From: Galaxea fascicularis
Lineage: Eukaryota > Cnidaria > Anthozoa > Scleractinia > Euphylliidae
Length of the DNA: 64,000 nt
Assembly (NCBI GenBank): GCA_948470475.1
Contig: OX419345.1
Span: 4,102,033 to 4,166,032 of the forward strand
Direction of reading: 5' to 3'
A program made the translations under genes and the position numbers. A model generated the notes under the pieces. The model did not search any database. It was not told the origin of the DNA and saw nothing but the letters and a program-made list of their open reading frames with translations. This document shows, piece by piece, positions 1-13,848 of this stretch (positions are counted from its first letter, which is position 1; each line of letters starts with the position of its first letter).

Positions 1-316
1 CGTTGCTTGATTTCGTGGAAATCGATGCCTCTTTCCGACGGTAACTTTGCTCTCGGCAAGGCCGACGTTTCAAAGCAAGATTTGAGCAAAACTGACACTA
101 CTGCCCACACGATAGTTCAGGTCAGAGGTTACGTCGATTTCATGTCTAGTGATATAGCAAATAGCCATGTTCTTTTTTTTTCCTTTCGTCGACACTGTAA
201 TCTGGTAATAAGCAAAAAGTTAAGTGTCCTTGTTAAACAACGGAGGTAATAGCAAAGGAAGTTCTAAAAAGCCTCGAATTTTCGTCGACCTGGTTTTCAT
301 AAGGTCAGGTATATAT

Positions 317-1002
317 TTCACACGATTAGCAAATATGGGACTGATTTCACAGCCAAATTTGTTCAAATCACAACTCTTTTCGCGTACAAATGTTACAGAC
401 CTTAGAAGACGGCTTTCAAGCCTAACATACTGTCCACGATCTTCTCAATGTCTGCACTTTAAGCAAGTCACTAGTATTCTAAGGTAATTTATGTCATGGT
501 TATGACCAAGAGCACAGTTTCATGTCTAAAGATTTGATCATCTAAAGGCAACTTCTCCGCTTTTCGCACTTAGAACTCTTCATTTGAACGTTTCCTATCG
601 TTTTAAGTGGAATATGAAATAATTCTGTGCAATTCGACCGATATGCTTGAGATAATTATTTCACACGATTAGCAAATATGGGACTGATTTCACAGCCAAA
701 TTTGTTCAAATCACAACTCTTTTCGCGTACAAATGTTACAGACCTTAGAAGACGGCTTTCAAGCCTAACATACTGTCCACGATCTTCTCAATGTCTGCAC
801 TTTAAGCAAGTCACTAGTATTCTAAGGTAATTTATGTCATGGTTATGACCAAGAGCACAGTTTCATGTCTAAAGATTTGATCATCTAAAGGCAACTTCTC
901 CGCTTTTCGCACTTAGAACTCTTCATTTGAACGTTTCCTATCGTTTTAAGTGGAATATGAAATAATTCTGTGCAATTCGACCGATATGCTTGAGATATAT
1001 AC
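317..1002. repeat. Nested 343-bp subrepeat, two copies
   Basis: The motif ttcacacgattagcaaatat occurs at 317 and again at 660, and the following 343 bases repeat exactly. The junction between copies reads gagataattatttcacac; the exit reads gagatatatacctgg. The same two-copy block recurs in most units, while others hold 1, 3 or 4 copies. Unequal exchange inside the block would explain the unit length classes 1590, 1933, 2277 and 2619. Confidence 0.97.
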
Positions 1003-1389
1003 CTGGATTTTTGAAAACAGGGTCGCAGGAAAGTTATACTAAGCCTTGTTTATTTCAGTACTGAGGTGTGTTTCCCCCTTCTATTCTTCTTGGTCTTTGC
1101 TTGTGCTGGGGGGAGCGACGATGGCAATTAGCTGATTAGTAAGAGAAAGTTAACATTGAAAGTTAGAATAAGCTCTCTTCCCCCCCCCCCCTACCCTGCC
1201 CCTCCTCCCTTTTAACCCTCTTTATTTGGTCCCACTCTCTCTCTCTTTCTCAAGAAAATTTGCATGAATTTGAAATCTTAGCGCAGGCTTAGTTTCAAAC
1301 GGAGTCAGTATATTTAGCTTTCCTGTTCACCTCCTAGAGCAAAGTTTTCCTTAGAGCATCATGAAGCTCAGTGAGGGAAAAATTCTAGC

Positions 1390-1480
1390 GAGATGCAGTA
1401 TCTGCCTCGTCTAATAACCTTCGTGCGTATTTATCTTGTCGTGGCTATGAAGTCGACTGTTAGGCGCAGTGAAGGTTATT
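1390..1480. other. Two adjacent potential hairpins in the satellite unit
   Basis: Positions 1390-1408 form a short hairpin: gcag, a 3-base loop, ctgc, with flanking gag and ctc also pairing. Directly after it, aataaccttc at 1413 pairs with gaaggttatt ending at 1480, and the stem extends inward with tgcg against cgca. The loop is about 40 bases. The pair recurs in every complete unit. It could reflect a structured RNA or be chance; there is no diverged copy of this part to test for compensatory changes. Confidence 0.5.
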
Positions 1481-4400
1481 GTAGAGCTTTGCTTTCGGAG
1501 GTAAGGAGTCTTTAGCCTCAAAACGTAGGTGTCAGGGTTGATTTGTAAGCGCACATGGTGAAATTGGACTTGACTTTTGACCAGGCTAAAGACTTAGTAA
1601 AAACTGAACAAGAAACAAGGGCTTGACGGAAGTTCGCTTGAAATCGGTTTTCAACATCCGGGACTTCAAGTAACTATCAGGCGACGACAAGATTTGGCTC
1701 GGTATTTCTGCGCGAAAACCGTAAGTTTTTCCAGTTTCTTGACTTGTTACCGCCCTTGCGGCTTTAGCGATTCTATGCTAGTGGTCTGATAAGTGATGTG
1801 ATCATTTGAAGTGTCATAATGTGTGATTTCCGGCCTCAAATCTAGTCGTAACATTTGCCACATGTTTACGTAGATGTAATTTACCAAGAGCTTGCTGTTA
1901 TTTGTGTTAGCCACCAGGGAATTCGGTTTAAAACGTTGCTTGATTTCGTGGAAATCGATGCCTCTTTCCGACGGTAACTTTGCTCTCGGCAAGGCCGACG
2001 TTTCAAAGCAAGATTTGAGCAAAACTGACACTACTGCCCACACGATAGTTCAGGTCAGAGGTTACGTCGATTTCATGTCTAGTGATATAGCAAATAGCCA
2101 TGTTCTTTTTTTTTCCTTTCGTCGACACTGTAATCTGGTAATAAGCAAAAAGTTAAGTGTCCTTGTTAAACAACGGAGGTAATAGCAAAGGAAGTTCTAA
2201 AAAGCCTCGAATTTTCGTCGACCTGGTTTTCATAAGGTCAGGTATATATTTCACACGATTAGCAAATATGGGACTGATTTCACAGCCAAATTTGTTCAAA
2301 TCACAACTCTTTTCGCGTACAAATGTTACAGACCTTAGAAGACGGCTTTCAAGCCTAACATACTGTCCACGATCTTCTCAATGTCTGCACTTTAAGCAAG
2401 TCACTAGTATTCTAAGGTAATTTATGTCATGGTTATGACCAAGAGCACAGTTTCATGTCTAAAGATTTGATCATCTAAAGGCAACTTCTCCGCTTTTCGC
2501 ACTTAGAACTCTTCATTTGAACGTTTCCTATCGTTTTAAGTGGAATATGAAATAATTCTGTGCAATTCGACCGATATGCTTGAGATAATTATTTCACACG
2601 ATTAGCAAATATGGGACTGATTTCACAGCCAAATTTGTTCAAATCACAACTCTTTTCGCGTACAAATGTTACAGACCTTAGAAGACGGCTTTCAAGCCTA
2701 ACATACTGTCCACGATCTTCTCAATGTCTGCACTTTAAGCAAGTCACTAGTATTCTAAGGTAATTTATGTCATGGTTATGACCAAGAGCACAGTTTCATG
2801 TCTAAAGATTTGATCATCTAAAGGCAACTTCTCCGCTTTTCGCACTTAGAACTCTTCATTTGAACGTTTCCTATCGTTTTAAGTGGAATATGAAATAATT
2901 CTGTGCAATTCGACCGATATGCTTGAGATATATACCTGGATTTTTGAAAACAGGGTCGCAGGAAAGTTATACTAAGCCTTGTTTATTTCAGTACTGAGGT
3001 GTGTTTCCCCCTTCTATTCTTCTTGGTCTTTGCTTGTGCTGGGGGGAGCGACGATGGCAATTAGCTGATTAGTAAGAGAAAGTTAACATTGAAAGTTAGA
3101 ATAAGCTCTCTTCCCCCCCCCCCCTACCCTGCCCCTCCTCCCTTTTAACCCTCTTTATTTGGTCCCACTCTCTCTCTCTTTCTCAAGAAAATTTGCATGA
3201 ATTTGAAATCTTAGCGCAGGCTTAGTTTCAAACGGAGTCAGTATATTTAGCTTTCCTGTTCACCTCCTAGAGCAAAGTTTTCCTTAGAGCATCATGAAGC
3301 TCAGTGAGGGAAAAATTCTAGCGAGATGCAGTATCTGCCTCGTCTAATAACCTTCGTGCGTATTTATCTTGTCGTGGCTATGAAGTCGACTGTTAGGCGC
3401 AGTGAAGGTTATTGTAGAGCTTTGCTTTCGGAGGTAAGGAGTCTTTAGCCTCAAAACGTAGGTGTCAGGGTTGATTTGTAAGCGCACATGGTGAAATTGG
3501 ACTTGACTTTTGACCAGGCTAAAGACTTAGTAAAAACTGAACAAGAAACAAGGGCTTGACGGAAGTTCGCTTGAAATCGGTTTTCAACATCCGGGACTTC
3601 AAGTAACTATCAGGCGACGACAAGATTTGGCTCGGTATTTCTGCGCGAAAACCGTAAGTTTTTCCAGTTTCTTGACTTGTTACCGCCCTTGCGGCTTTAG
3701 CGATTCTATGCTAGTGGTCTGATAAGTGATGTGATCATTTGAAGTGTCATAATGTGTGATTTCCGGCCTCAAATCTAGTCGTAACATTTGCCACATGTTT
3801 ACGTAGATGTAATTTACCAAGAGCTTGCTGTTATTTGTGTTAGCCACCAGGGAATTCGGTTTAAAACGTTGCTTGATTTCGTGGAAATCGATGCCTCTTT
3901 CCGACGGTAACTTTGCTCTCGGCAAGGCCGACGTTTCAAAGCAAGATTTGAGCAAAACTGACACTACTGCCCACACGATAGTTCAGGTCAGAGGTTACGT
4001 CGATTTCATGTCTAGTGATATAGCAAATAGCCATGTTCTTTTTTTTTCCTTTCGTCGACACTGTAATCTGGTAATAAGCAAAAAGTTAAGTGTCCTTGTT
4101 AAACAACGGAGGTAATAGCAAAGGAAGTTCTAAAAAGCCTCGAATTTTCGTCGACCTGGTTTTCATAAGGTCAGGTATATATTTCACACGATTAGCAAAT
4201 ATGGGACTGATTTCACAGCCAAATTTGTTCAAATCACAACTCTTTTCGCGTACAAATGTTACAGACCTTAGAAGACGGCTTTCAAGCCTAACATACTGTC
4301 CACGATCTTCTCAATGTCTGCACTTTAAGCAAGTCACTAGTATTCTAAGGTAATTTATGTCATGGTTATGACCAAGAGCACAGTTTCATGTCTAAAGATT

Positions 4401-7400
4401 TGATCATCTAAAGGCAACTTCTCCGCTTTTCGCACTTAGAACTCTTCATTTGAACGTTTCCTATCGTTTTAAGTGGAATATGAAATAATTCTGTGCAATT
4501 CGACCGATATGCTTGAGATAATTATTTCACACGATTAGCAAATATGGGACTGATTTCACAGCCAAATTTGTTCAAATCACAACTCTTTTCGCGTACAAAT
4601 GTTACAGACCTTAGAAGACGGCTTTCAAGCCTAACATACTGTCCACGATCTTCTCAATGTCTGCACTTTAAGCAAGTCACTAGTATTCTAAGGTAATTTA
4701 TGTCATGGTTATGACCAAGAGCACAGTTTCATGTCTAAAGATTTGATCATCTAAAGGCAACTTCTCCGCTTTTCGCACTTAGAACTCTTCATTTGAACGT
4801 TTCCTATCGTTTTAAGTGGAATATGAAATAATTCTGTGCAATTCGACCGATATGCTTGAGATATATACCTGGATTTTTGAAAACAGGGTCGCAGGAAAGT
4901 TATACTAAGCCTTGTTTATTTCAGTACTGAGGTGTGTTTCCCCCTTCTATTCTTCTTGGTCTTTGCTTGTGCTGGGGGGAGCGACGATGGCAATTAGCTG
5001 ATTAGTAAGAGAAAGTTAACATTGAAAGTTAGAATAAGCTCTCTTCCCCCCCCCCCCTACCCTGCCCCTCCTCCCTTTTAACCCTCTTTATTTGGTCCCA
5101 CTCTCTCTCTCTTTCTCAAGAAAATTTGCATGAATTTGAAATCTTAGCGCAGGCTTAGTTTCAAACGGAGTCAGTATATTTAGCTTTCCTGTTCACCTCC
5201 TAGAGCAAAGTTTTCCTTAGAGCATCATGAAGCTCAGTGAGGGAAAAATTCTAGCGAGATGCAGTATCTGCCTCGTCTAATAACCTTCGTGCGTATTTAT
5301 CTTGTCGTGGCTATGAAGTCGACTGTTAGGCGCAGTGAAGGTTATTGTAGAGCTTTGCTTTCGGAGGTAAGGAGTCTTTAGCCTCAAAACGTAGGTGTCA
5401 GGGTTGATTTGTAAGCGCACATGGTGAAATTGGACTTGACTTTTGACCAGGCTAAAGACTTAGTAAAAACTGAACAAGAAACAAGGGCTTGACGGAAGTT
5501 CGCTTGAAATCGGTTTTCAACATCCGGGACTTCAAGTAACTATCAGGCGACGACAAGATTTGGCTCGGTATTTCTGCGCGAAAACCGTAAGTTTTTCCAG
5601 TTTCTTGACTTGTTACCGCCCTTGCGGCTTTAGCGATTCTATGCTAGTGGTCTGATAAGTGATGTGATCATTTGAAGTGTCATAATGTGTGATTTCCGGC
5701 CTCAAATCTAGTCGTAACATTTGCCACATGTTTACGTAGATGTAATTTACCAAGAGCTTGCTGTTATTTGTGTTAGCCACCAGGGAATTCGGTTTAAAAC
5801 GTTGCTTGATTTCGTGGAAATCGATGCCTCTTTCCGACGGTAACTTTGCTCTCGGCAAGGCCGACGTTTCAAAGCAAGATTTGAGCAAAACTGACACTAC
5901 TGCCCACACGATAGTTCAGGTCAGAGGTTACGTCGATTTCATGTCTAGTGATATAGCAAATAGCCATGTTCTTTTTTTTTCCTTTCGTCGACACTGTAAT
6001 CTGGTAATAAGCAAAAAGTTAAGTGTCCTTGTTAAACAACGGAGGTAATAGCAAAGGAAGTTCTAAAAAGCCTCGAATTTTCGTCGACCTGGTTTTCATA
6101 AGGTCAGGTATATATTTCACACGATTAGCAAATATGGGACTGATTTCACAGCCAAATTTGTTCAAATCACAACTCTTTTCGCGTACAAATGTTACAGACC
6201 TTAGAAGACGGCTTTCAAGCCTAACATACTGTCCACGATCTTCTCAATGTCTGCACTTTAAGCAAGTCACTAGTATTCTAAGGTAATTTATGTCATGGTT
6301 ATGACCAAGAGCACAGTTTCATGTCTAAAGATTTGATCATCTAAAGGCAACTTCTCCGCTTTTCGCACTTAGAACTCTTCATTTGAACGTTTCCTATCGT
6401 TTTAAGTGGAATATGAAATAATTCTGTGCAATTCGACCGATATGCTTGAGATAATTATTTCACACGATTAGCAAATATGGGACTGATTTCACAGCCAAAT
6501 TTGTTCAAATCACAACTCTTTTCGCGTACAAATGTTACAGACCTTAGAAGACGGCTTTCAAGCCTAACATACTGTCCACGATCTTCTCAATGTCTGCACT
6601 TTAAGCAAGTCACTAGTATTCTAAGGTAATTTATGTCATGGTTATGACCAAGAGCACAGTTTCATGTCTAAAGATTTGATCATCTAAAGGCAACTTCTCC
6701 GCTTTTCGCACTTAGAACTCTTCATTTGAACGTTTCCTATCGTTTTAAGTGGAATATGAAATAATTCTGTGCAATTCGACCGATATGCTTGAGATATATA
6801 CCTGGATTTTTGAAAACAGGGTCGCAGGAAAGTTATACTAAGCCTTGTTTATTTCAGTACTGAGGTGTGTTTCCCCCTTCTATTCTTCTTGGTCTTTGCT
6901 TGTGCTGGGGGGAGCGACGATGGCAATTAGCTGATTAGTAAGAGAAAGTTAACATTGAAAGTTAGAATAAGCTCTCTTCCCCCCCCCCCCTACCCTGCCC
7001 CTCCTCCCTTTTAACCCTCTTTATTTGGTCCCACTCTCTCTCTCTTTCTCAAGAAAATTTGCATGAATTTGAAATCTTAGCGCAGGCTTAGTTTCAAACG
7101 GAGTCAGTATATTTAGCTTTCCTGTTCACCTCCTAGAGCAAAGTTTTCCTTAGAGCATCATGAAGCTCAGTGAGGGAAAAATTCTAGCGAGATGCAGTAT
7201 CTGCCTCGTCTAATAACCTTCGTGCGTATTTATCTTGTCGTGGCTATGAAGTCGACTGTTAGGCGCAGTGAAGGTTATTGTAGAGCTTTGCTTTCGGAGG
7301 TAAGGAGTCTTTAGCCTCAAAACGTAGGTGTCAGGGTTGATTTGTAAGCGCACATGGTGAAATTGGACTTGACTTTTGACCAGGCTAAAGACTTAGTAAA

Positions 7401-10400
7401 AACTGAACAAGAAACAAGGGCTTGACGGAAGTTCGCTTGAAATCGGTTTTCAACATCCGGGACTTCAAGTAACTATCAGGCGACGACAAGATTTGGCTCG
7501 GTATTTCTGCGCGAAAACCGTAAGTTTTTCCAGTTTCTTGACTTGTTACCGCCCTTGCGGCTTTAGCGATTCTATGCTAGTGGTCTGATAAGTGATGTGA
7601 TCATTTGAAGTGTCATAATGTGTGATTTCCGGCCTCAAATCTAGTCGTAACATTTGCCACATGTTTACGTAGATGTAATTTACCAAGAGCTTGCTGTTAT
7701 TTGTGTTAGCCACCAGGGAATTCGGTTTAAAACGTTGCTTGATTTCGTGGAAATCGATGCCTCTTTCCGACGGTAACTTTGCTCTCGGCAAGGCCGACGT
7801 TTCAAAGCAAGATTTGAGCAAAACTGACACTACTGCCCACACGATAGTTCAGGTCAGAGGTTACGTCGATTTCATGTCTAGTGATATAGCAAATAGCCAT
7901 GTTCTTTTTTTTTCCTTTCGTCGACACTGTAATCTGGTAATAAGCAAAAAGTTAAGTGTCCTTGTTAAACAACGGAGGTAATAGCAAAGGAAGTTCTAAA
8001 AAGCCTCGAATTTTCGTCGACCTGGTTTTCATAAGGTCAGGTATATATTTCACACGATTAGCAAATATGGGACTGATTTCACAGCCAAATTTGTTCAAAT
8101 CACAACTCTTTTCGCGTACAAATGTTACAGACCTTAGAAGACGGCTTTCAAGCCTAACATACTGTCCACGATCTTCTCAATGTCTGCACTTTAAGCAAGT
8201 CACTAGTATTCTAAGGTAATTTATGTCATGGTTATGACCAAGAGCACAGTTTCATGTCTAAAGATTTGATCATCTAAAGGCAACTTCTCCGCTTTTCGCA
8301 CTTAGAACTCTTCATTTGAACGTTTCCTATCGTTTTAAGTGGAATATGAAATAATTCTGTGCAATTCGACCGATATGCTTGAGATAATTATTTCACACGA
8401 TTAGCAAATATGGGACTGATTTCACAGCCAAATTTGTTCAAATCACAACTCTTTTCGCGTACAAATGTTACAGACCTTAGAAGACGGCTTTCAAGCCTAA
8501 CATACTGTCCACGATCTTCTCAATGTCTGCACTTTAAGCAAGTCACTAGTATTCTAAGGTAATTTATGTCATGGTTATGACCAAGAGCACAGTTTCATGT
8601 CTAAAGATTTGATCATCTAAAGGCAACTTCTCCGCTTTTCGCACTTAGAACTCTTCATTTGAACGTTTCCTATCGTTTTAAGTGGAATATGAAATAATTC
8701 TGTGCAATTCGACCGATATGCTTGAGATATATACCTGGATTTTTGAAAACAGGGTCGCAGGAAAGTTATACTAAGCCTTGTTTATTTCAGTACTGAGGTG
8801 TGTTTCCCCCTTCTATTCTTCTTGGTCTTTGCTTGTGCTGGGGGGAGCGACGATGGCAATTAGCTGATTAGTAAGAGAAAGTTAACATTGAAAGTTAGAA
8901 TAAGCTCTCTTCCCCCCCCCCCCTACCCTGCCCCTCCTCCCTTTTAACCCTCTTTATTTGGTCCCACTCTCTCTCTCTTTCTCAAGAAAATTTGCATGAA
9001 TTTGAAATCTTAGCGCAGGCTTAGTTTCAAACGGAGTCAGTATATTTAGCTTTCCTGTTCACCTCCTAGAGCAAAGTTTTCCTTAGAGCATCATGAAGCT
9101 CAGTGAGGGAAAAATTCTAGCGAGATGCAGTATCTGCCTCGTCTAATAACCTTCGTGCGTATTTATCTTGTCGTGGCTATGAAGTCGACTGTTAGGCGCA
9201 GTGAAGGTTATTGTAGAGCTTTGCTTTCGGAGGTAAGGAGTCTTTAGCCTCAAAACGTAGGTGTCAGGGTTGATTTGTAAGCGCACATGGTGAAATTGGA
9301 CTTGACTTTTGACCAGGCTAAAGACTTAGTAAAAACTGAACAAGAAACAAGGGCTTGACGGAAGTTCGCTTGAAATCGGTTTTCAACATCCGGGACTTCA
9401 AGTAACTATCAGGCGACGACAAGATTTGGCTCGGTATTTCTGCGCGAAAACCGTAAGTTTTTCCAGTTTCTTGACTTGTTACCGCCCTTGCGGCTTTAGC
9501 GATTCTATGCTAGTGGTCTGATAAGTGATGTGATCATTTGAAGTGTCATAATGTGTGATTTCCGGCCTCAAATCTAGTCGTAACATTTGCCACATGTTTA
9601 CGTAGATGTAATTTACCAAGAGCTTGCTGTTATTTGTGTTAGCCACCAGGGAATTCGGTTTAAAACGTTGCTTGATTTCGTGGAAATCGATGCCTCTTTC
9701 CGACGGTAACTTTGCTCTCGGCAAGGCCGACGTTTCAAAGCAAGATTTGAGCAAAACTGACACTACTGCCCACACGATAGTTCAGGTCAGAGGTTACGTC
9801 GATTTCATGTCTAGTGATATAGCAAATAGCCATGTTCTTTTTTTTTCCTTTCGTCGACACTGTAATCTGGTAATAAGCAAAAAGTTAAGTGTCCTTGTTA
9901 AACAACGGAGGTAATAGCAAAGGAAGTTCTAAAAAGCCTCGAATTTTCGTCGACCTGGTTTTCATAAGGTCAGGTATATATTTCACACGATTAGCAAATA
10001 TGGGACTGATTTCACAGCCAAATTTGTTCAAATCACAACTCTTTTCGCGTACAAATGTTACAGACCTTAGAAGACGGCTTTCAAGCCTAACATACTGTCC
10101 ACGATCTTCTCAATGTCTGCACTTTAAGCAAGTCACTAGTATTCTAAGGTAATTTATGTCATGGTTATGACCAAGAGCACAGTTTCATGTCTAAAGATTT
10201 GATCATCTAAAGGCAACTTCTCCGCTTTTCGCACTTAGAACTCTTCATTTGAACGTTTCCTATCGTTTTAAGTGGAATATGAAATAATTCTGTGCAATTC
10301 GACCGATATGCTTGAGATAATTATTTCACACGATTAGCAAATATGGGACTGATTTCACAGCCAAATTTGTTCAAATCACAACTCTTTTCGCGTACAAATG

Positions 10401-13400
10401 TTACAGACCTTAGAAGACGGCTTTCAAGCCTAACATACTGTCCACGATCTTCTCAATGTCTGCACTTTAAGCAAGTCACTAGTATTCTAAGGTAATTTAT
10501 GTCATGGTTATGACCAAGAGCACAGTTTCATGTCTAAAGATTTGATCATCTAAAGGCAACTTCTCCGCTTTTCGCACTTAGAACTCTTCATTTGAACGTT
10601 TCCTATCGTTTTAAGTGGAATATGAAATAATTCTGTGCAATTCGACCGATATGCTTGAGATATATACCTGGATTTTTGAAAACAGGGTCGCAGGAAAGTT
10701 ATACTAAGCCTTGTTTATTTCAGTACTGAGGTGTGTTTCCCCCTTCTATTCTTCTTGGTCTTTGCTTGTGCTGGGGGGAGCGACGATGGCAATTAGCTGA
10801 TTAGTAAGAGAAAGTTAACATTGAAAGTTAGAATAAGCTCTCTTCCCCCCCCCCCCCTACCCTGCCCCTCCTCCCTTTTAACCCTCTTTATTTGGTCCCA
10901 CTCTCTCTCTCTTTCTCAAGAAAATTTGCATGAATTTGAAATCTTAGCGCAGGCTTAGTTTCAAACGGAGTCAGTATATTTAGCTTTCCTGTTCACCTCC
11001 TAGAGCAAAGTTTTCCTTAGAGCATCATGAAGCTCAGTGAGGGAAAAATTCTAGCGAGATGCAGTATCTGCCTCGTCTAATAACCTTCGTGCGTATTTAT
11101 CTTGTCGTGGCTATGAAGTCGACTGTTAGGCGCAGTGAAGGTTATTGTAGAGCTTTGCTTTCGGAGGTAAGGAGTCTTTAGCCTCAAAACGTAGGTGTCA
11201 GGGTTGATTTGTAAGCGCACATGGTGAAATTGGACTTGACTTTTGACCAGGCTAAAGACTTAGTAAAAACTGAACAAGAAACAAGGGCTTGACGGAAGTT
11301 CGCTTGAAATCGGTTTTCAACATCCGGGACTTCAAGTAACTATCAGGCGACGACAAGATTTGGCTCGGTATTTCTGCGCGAAAACCGTAAGTTTTTCCAG
11401 TTTCTTGACTTGTTACCGCCCTTGCGGCTTTAGCGATTCTATGCTAGTGGTCTGATAAGTGATGTGATCATTTGAAGTGTCATAATGTGTGATTTCCGGC
11501 CTCAAATCTAGTCGTAACATTTGCCACATGTTTACGTAGATGTAATTTACCAAGAGCTTGCTGTTATTTGTGTTAGCCACCAGGGAATTCGGTTTAAAAC
11601 GTTGCTTGATTTCGTGGAAATCGATGCCTCTTTCCGACGGTAACTTTGCTCTCGGCAAGGCCGACGTTTCAAAGCAAGATTTGAGCAAAACTGACACTAC
11701 TGCCCACACGATAGTTCAGGTCAGAGGTTACGTCGATTTCATGTCTAGTGATATAGCAAATAGCCATGTTCTTTTTTTTTCCTTTCGTCGACACTGTAAT
11801 CTGGTAATAAGCAAAAAGTTAAGTGTCCTTGTTAAACAACGGAGGTAATAGCAAAGGAAGTTCTAAAAAGCCTCGAATTTTCGTCGACCTGGTTTTCATA
11901 AGGTCAGGTATATATTTCACACGATTAGCAAATATGGGACTGATTTCACAGCCAAATTTGTTCAAATCACAACTCTTTTCGCGTACAAATGTTACAGACC
12001 TTAGAAGACGGCTTTCAAGCCTAACATACTGTCCACGATCTTCTCAATGTCTGCACTTTAAGCAAGTCACTAGTATTCTAAGGTAATTTATGTCATGGTT
12101 ATGACCAAGAGCACAGTTTCATGTCTAAAGATTTGATCATCTAAAGGCAACTTCTCCGCTTTTCGCACTTAGAACTCTTCATTTGAACGTTTCCTATCGT
12201 TTTAAGTGGAATATGAAATAATTCTGTGCAATTCGACCGATATGCTTGAGATAATTATTTCACACGATTAGCAAATATGGGACTGATTTCACAGCCAAAT
12301 TTGTTCAAATCACAACTCTTTTCGCGTACAAATGTTACAGACCTTAGAAGACGGCTTTCAAGCCTAACATACTGTCCACGATCTTCTCAATGTCTGCACT
12401 TTAAGCAAGTCACTAGTATTCTAAGGTAATTTATGTCATGGTTATGACCAAGAGCACAGTTTCATGTCTAAAGATTTGATCATCTAAAGGCAACTTCTCC
12501 GCTTTTCGCACTTAGAACTCTTCATTTGAACGTTTCCTATCGTTTTAAGTGGAATATGAAATAATTCTGTGCAATTCGACCGATATGCTTGAGATATATA
12601 CCTGGATTTTTGAAAACAGGGTCGCAGGAAAGTTATACTAAGCCTTGTTTATTTCAGTACTGAGGTGTGTTTCCCCCTTCTATTCTTCTTGGTCTTTGCT
12701 TGTGCTGGGGGGAGCGACGATGGCAATTAGCTGATTAGTAAGAGAAAGTTAACATTGAAAGTTAGAATAAGCTCTCTTCCCCCCCCCCCCTACCCTGCCC
12801 CTCCTCCCTTTTAACCCTCTTTATTTGGTCCCACTCTCTCTCTCTTTCTCAAGAAAATTTGCATGAATTTGAAATCTTAGCGCAGGCTTAGTTTCAAACG
12901 GAGTCAGTATATTTAGCTTTCCTGTTCACCTCCTAGAGCAAAGTTTTCCTTAGAGCATCATGAAGCTCAGTGAGGGAAAAATTCTAGCGAGATGCAGTAT
13001 CTGCCTCGTCTAATAACCTTCGTGCGTATTTATCTTGTCGTGGCTATGAAGTCGACTGTTAGGCGCAGTGAAGGTTATTGTAGAGCTTTGCTTTCGGAGG
13101 TAAGGAGTCTTTAGCCTCAAAACGTAGGTGTCAGGGTTGATTTGTAAGCGCACATGGTGAAATTGGACTTGACTTTTGACCAGGCTAAAGACTTAGTAAA
13201 AACTGAACAAGAAACAAGGGCTTGACGGAAGTTCGCTTGAAATCGGTTTTCAACATCCGGGACTTCAAGTAACTATCAGGCGACGACAAGATTTGGCTCG
13301 GTATTTCTGCGCGAAAACCGTAAGTTTTTCCAGTTTCTTGACTTGTTACCGCCCTTGCGGCTTTAGCGATTCTATGCTAGTGGTCTGATAAGTGATGTGA

Positions 13401-13848
13401 TCATTTGAAGTGTCATAATGTGTGATTTCCGGCCTCAAATCTAGTCGTAACATTTGCCACATGTTTACGTAGATGTAATTTACCAAGAGCTTGCTGTTAT
13501 TTGTGTTAGCCACCAGGGAATTCGGTTTAAAACGTTGCTTGATTTCGTGGAAATCGATGCCTCTTTCCGACGGTAACTTTGCTCTCGGCAAGGCCGACGT
13601 TTCAAAGCAAGATTTGAGCAAAACTGACACTACTGCCCACACGATAGTTCAGGTCAGAGGTTACGTCGATTTCATGTCTAGTGATATAGCAAATAGCCAT
13701 GTTCTTTTTTTTTCCTTTCGTCGACACTGTAATCTGGTAATAAGCAAAAAGTTAAGTGTCCTTGTTAAACAACGGAGGTAATAGCAAAGGAAGTTCTAAA
13801 AAGCCTCGAATTTTCGTCGACCTGGTTTTCATAAGGTCAGGTATATAT

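Larger units (their letters stand above)
1..1933. repeat. Reference unit of the array
   Basis: Layout of one unit: a segment of about 300 bp; two tandem 343-bp subrepeats (317-1002); a segment with a C12 run at 1180-1191 and a CT microsatellite near 1233-1250; then about 680 bp of ordinary-complexity sequence containing two hairpins. The longest reading frames are 98 codons on the minus strand (1747-2043) and 96 and 87 codons on the plus strand (for example 1892-2182 and 2157-2420). They overlap each other, carry no recognisable domain, and the 98-codon frame is broken in the diverged terminal unit. I therefore treat the unit as non-coding. Confidence 0.9.

Noticed and set aside
1747..2043. 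98-codon minus-strand frame repeated in every satellite unit, with the 96- and 87-codon plus-strand frames
   Set aside because: Repetition follows from the satellite itself. The frames overlap on opposite strands, show no domain, and the diverged last unit has a stop and amino-acid changes in the minus-strand frame.
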